A stretch of DNA of 51,481 bases from an uncultured Flavobacteriales bacterium (GTDB taxonomy: Bacteria; Bacteroidota; Bacteroidia; Flavobacteriales_E; Vicingaceae): assembly GCA_913056345.1 (NCBI GenBank), contig CAJXMH010000022.1, positions 1-51,481 on the forward strand, given 5' to 3'. This document shows, in pieces, positions 50,696 to 51,481 of this stretch. The translations under genes were made by a program, and so were the position numbers. The notes under the pieces were generated by a model. It saw nothing but the letters and a program-made list of their open reading frames with translations. It was not told where the DNA came from and did not search any database. How positions within the stretch are numbered: the first letter of the stretch is position 1; every line of letters begins with the position of its first letter.

Positions 50696-51481
50696 ATGAA
50701 GCTCATTAATAACCGGCTTATATTAATTCTATTTTTAATTACCTGCCAAACTTCATTAGCCCAGCGCTGGACACCTAAAAGTAATCTGCCTGCTTCAGCA
50801 AGAAGAAATGTTAGTTTGTTTGAGCTCAACAACCGATTATATTGCGTTTTTGGATTTGATGCCGCATTAAATGATGATCTTTGGGAGTATAACCCTTTAA
50901 CAGATACATGGACAAGTAAAGCCACTTTCCCCGGTACACCAAGAGAAAGTGGAATTGCAGTTTCTTCAGGCGCTTTTGCTTTTGCAGGATTAGGTTGGTC
51001 GCTTAATATGACAAGTTCTTTGAGTGATTTTTATCGTTATGATCCCCTTAATAATTCTTGGATTGTTAGAGCTAGTTATCCTGGTACAGGAGGTAGAAAC
51101 TCTTTTTTTACGGAATTGAACGGTAAAATTTATGTTGGAGCAGGTTCCACAGGTTCCACTCAGCCTTATTCGAATCAATTTTGGGAATACGATGTGGCAA
51201 CAAATACTTGGACCCAATTGGCTAATCTACCTTTCGGTTCTCGAGCAGGAGGAATTGCTGTTACCCATCAAAATTTTATATACTTTGGTTTTGGACATGA
51301 TGGTTCAGTAACATCAAGGGATCTTTGGCGCTACAATCCGGCTAATTCTTCATGGACCCAAATGGCAACTTTTCCCGGACCCGCTCGCTTACAGCCAAGT
51401 GCTTTCGTAATAGGGGATAGCTTAATTCTTGGAGGGGGGCACGTATTAGGCACGCCTGCGCCACTTTCACACTATTATGCT
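50696..51481 (+). CDS. Secreted Kelch-repeat beta-propeller protein (3' end outside window)
   Basis: The reading frame is open from ATG 50696 to the last base (262 codons). Signal peptide KLINNRLILILFLITCQTSLAQ. Kelch repeats of about 50 residues follow: LNNRLYCVFGFDAALNDDLW then EYNPLTDTWTSKATFPG; SLSDFYRYDPLNNSWIVRAS; NQFWEYDVATNTWTQLANLP; SRDLWRYNPANSSWTQMATF. Each has the YxxxxNxW pattern, so a beta-propeller is nearly certain. Many such Bacteroidota proteins end in a T9SS sorting domain, but the C terminus is not visible. Binding target unknown. Confidence 0.88.
   Translation, partial: MKLINNRLILILFLITCQTSLAQRWTPKSNLPASARRNVSLFELNNRLYCVFGFDAALNDDLWEYNPLTDTWTSKATFPGTPRESGIAVSSGAFAFAGLGWSLNMTSSLSDFYRYDPLNNSWIVRASYPGTGGRNSFFTELNGKIYVGAGSTGSTQPYSNQFWEYDVATNTWTQLANLPFGSRAGGIAVTHQNFIYFGFGHDGSVTSRDLWRYNPANSSWTQMATFPGPARLQPSAFVIGDSLILGGGHVLGTPAPLSHYYA

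Noticed and set aside
1-51481. CRISPR arrays, insertion sequences, prophage genes, toxin-antitoxin pairs, restriction systems
   Set aside because: Looked for along the window; no regularly spaced repeats, transposase or integrase motifs, or defence gene signatures were seen.

Overview
The window (about 51.5 kb, roughly 39-40% G+C by eye) comes from the chromosome of a member of the Bacteroidota, most probably order Flavobacteriales and close to the Cryomorphaceae/Schleiferiaceae/Owenweeksia group. The reasons are the gliding/type IX secretion genes gldJ, a porP/sprF homologue, porU and porV; the typical flavobacterial order porV-(ispF)-cdd-pdhA-pdhC; an exbB-exbD-tonB-folC operon; Bacteroidota-restricted families (DUF4924, OstA-like protein, LytS/LytTR pair); and many start codons preceded by the Bacteroidota -7 promoter element TAnnTTTG. 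No insertion sequences, prophage genes, CRISPR arrays or rRNA genes were seen. It reads as a densely packed core chromosome segment, with no gene-free stretch above about 230 bases.

Layout. 1-6.1 kb (minus): tRNA-Val(UAC), then, in transcription order, amino-acid dehydrogenase, NhaD antiporter, exbB, exbD, tonB-like and folC. 6.1-9.7 kb: anmK and a divergent acyl-CoA dehydrogenase, then murF. 9.8-17.5 kb: type IX secretion and gliding block (gldJ and a PorP/SprF protein on minus; porU and porV on plus, with divergent promoters between them). 17.5-21.4 kb (plus): ispF, cdd, pdhA, pdhC, closed by a very long inverted-repeat terminator. 21.4-24.6 kb: azurin-like cupredoxin lipoprotein, outer-membrane barrel, LytS-type kinase and LytTR regulator. 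24.7-34.8 kb: an accessory-looking mixture (SiaC-like protein, DUF1853, OmpH/Skp-like protein, DUF4924, epimerase plus TetR with a clear operator, SIMPL protein, CrtA-like protein, DinB protein, M42 peptidase, and an unrecognised two-gene unit whose second product has kinase-fold hallmarks). 34.9-40.7 kb (minus): RSH, fur, STAS protein, purA, OstA-like protein. 40.8-44.3 kb: both methylmalonyl-CoA mutase subunits. 44.4-51.5 kb: lipoprotein, SRPBCC/GyrI protein, AIM24-family protein, M23/LysM peptidase, small membrane protein, outer-membrane barrel, YbdG-like MscS channel, and the start of a Kelch-repeat secreted protein cut by the window end.

Functionally the window joins cell-envelope work (MurF, AnmK, M23 peptidase, OstA-like lipopolysaccharide export, TonB energising, T9SS) with amino-acid and fatty-acid catabolism (amino-acid dehydrogenase, acyl-CoA dehydrogenase, pyruvate dehydrogenase, methylmalonyl-CoA mutase) and with regulation (RSH, Fur, STAS, LytS/LytTR, TetR). 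The most interesting unexplained items are the kinase-like gene pair at 33.1-34.8 kb, a possible three-way-junction RNA directly ahead of exbB, a terminator hairpin directly ahead of the murF start, the in-frame porV-stop-ispF junction, a SiaC homologue whose expected phospho-threonine is replaced, and two genes (rsh, Kelch) whose promoter elements predict nearly leaderless mRNAs. All promoter and structure calls were made by eye.
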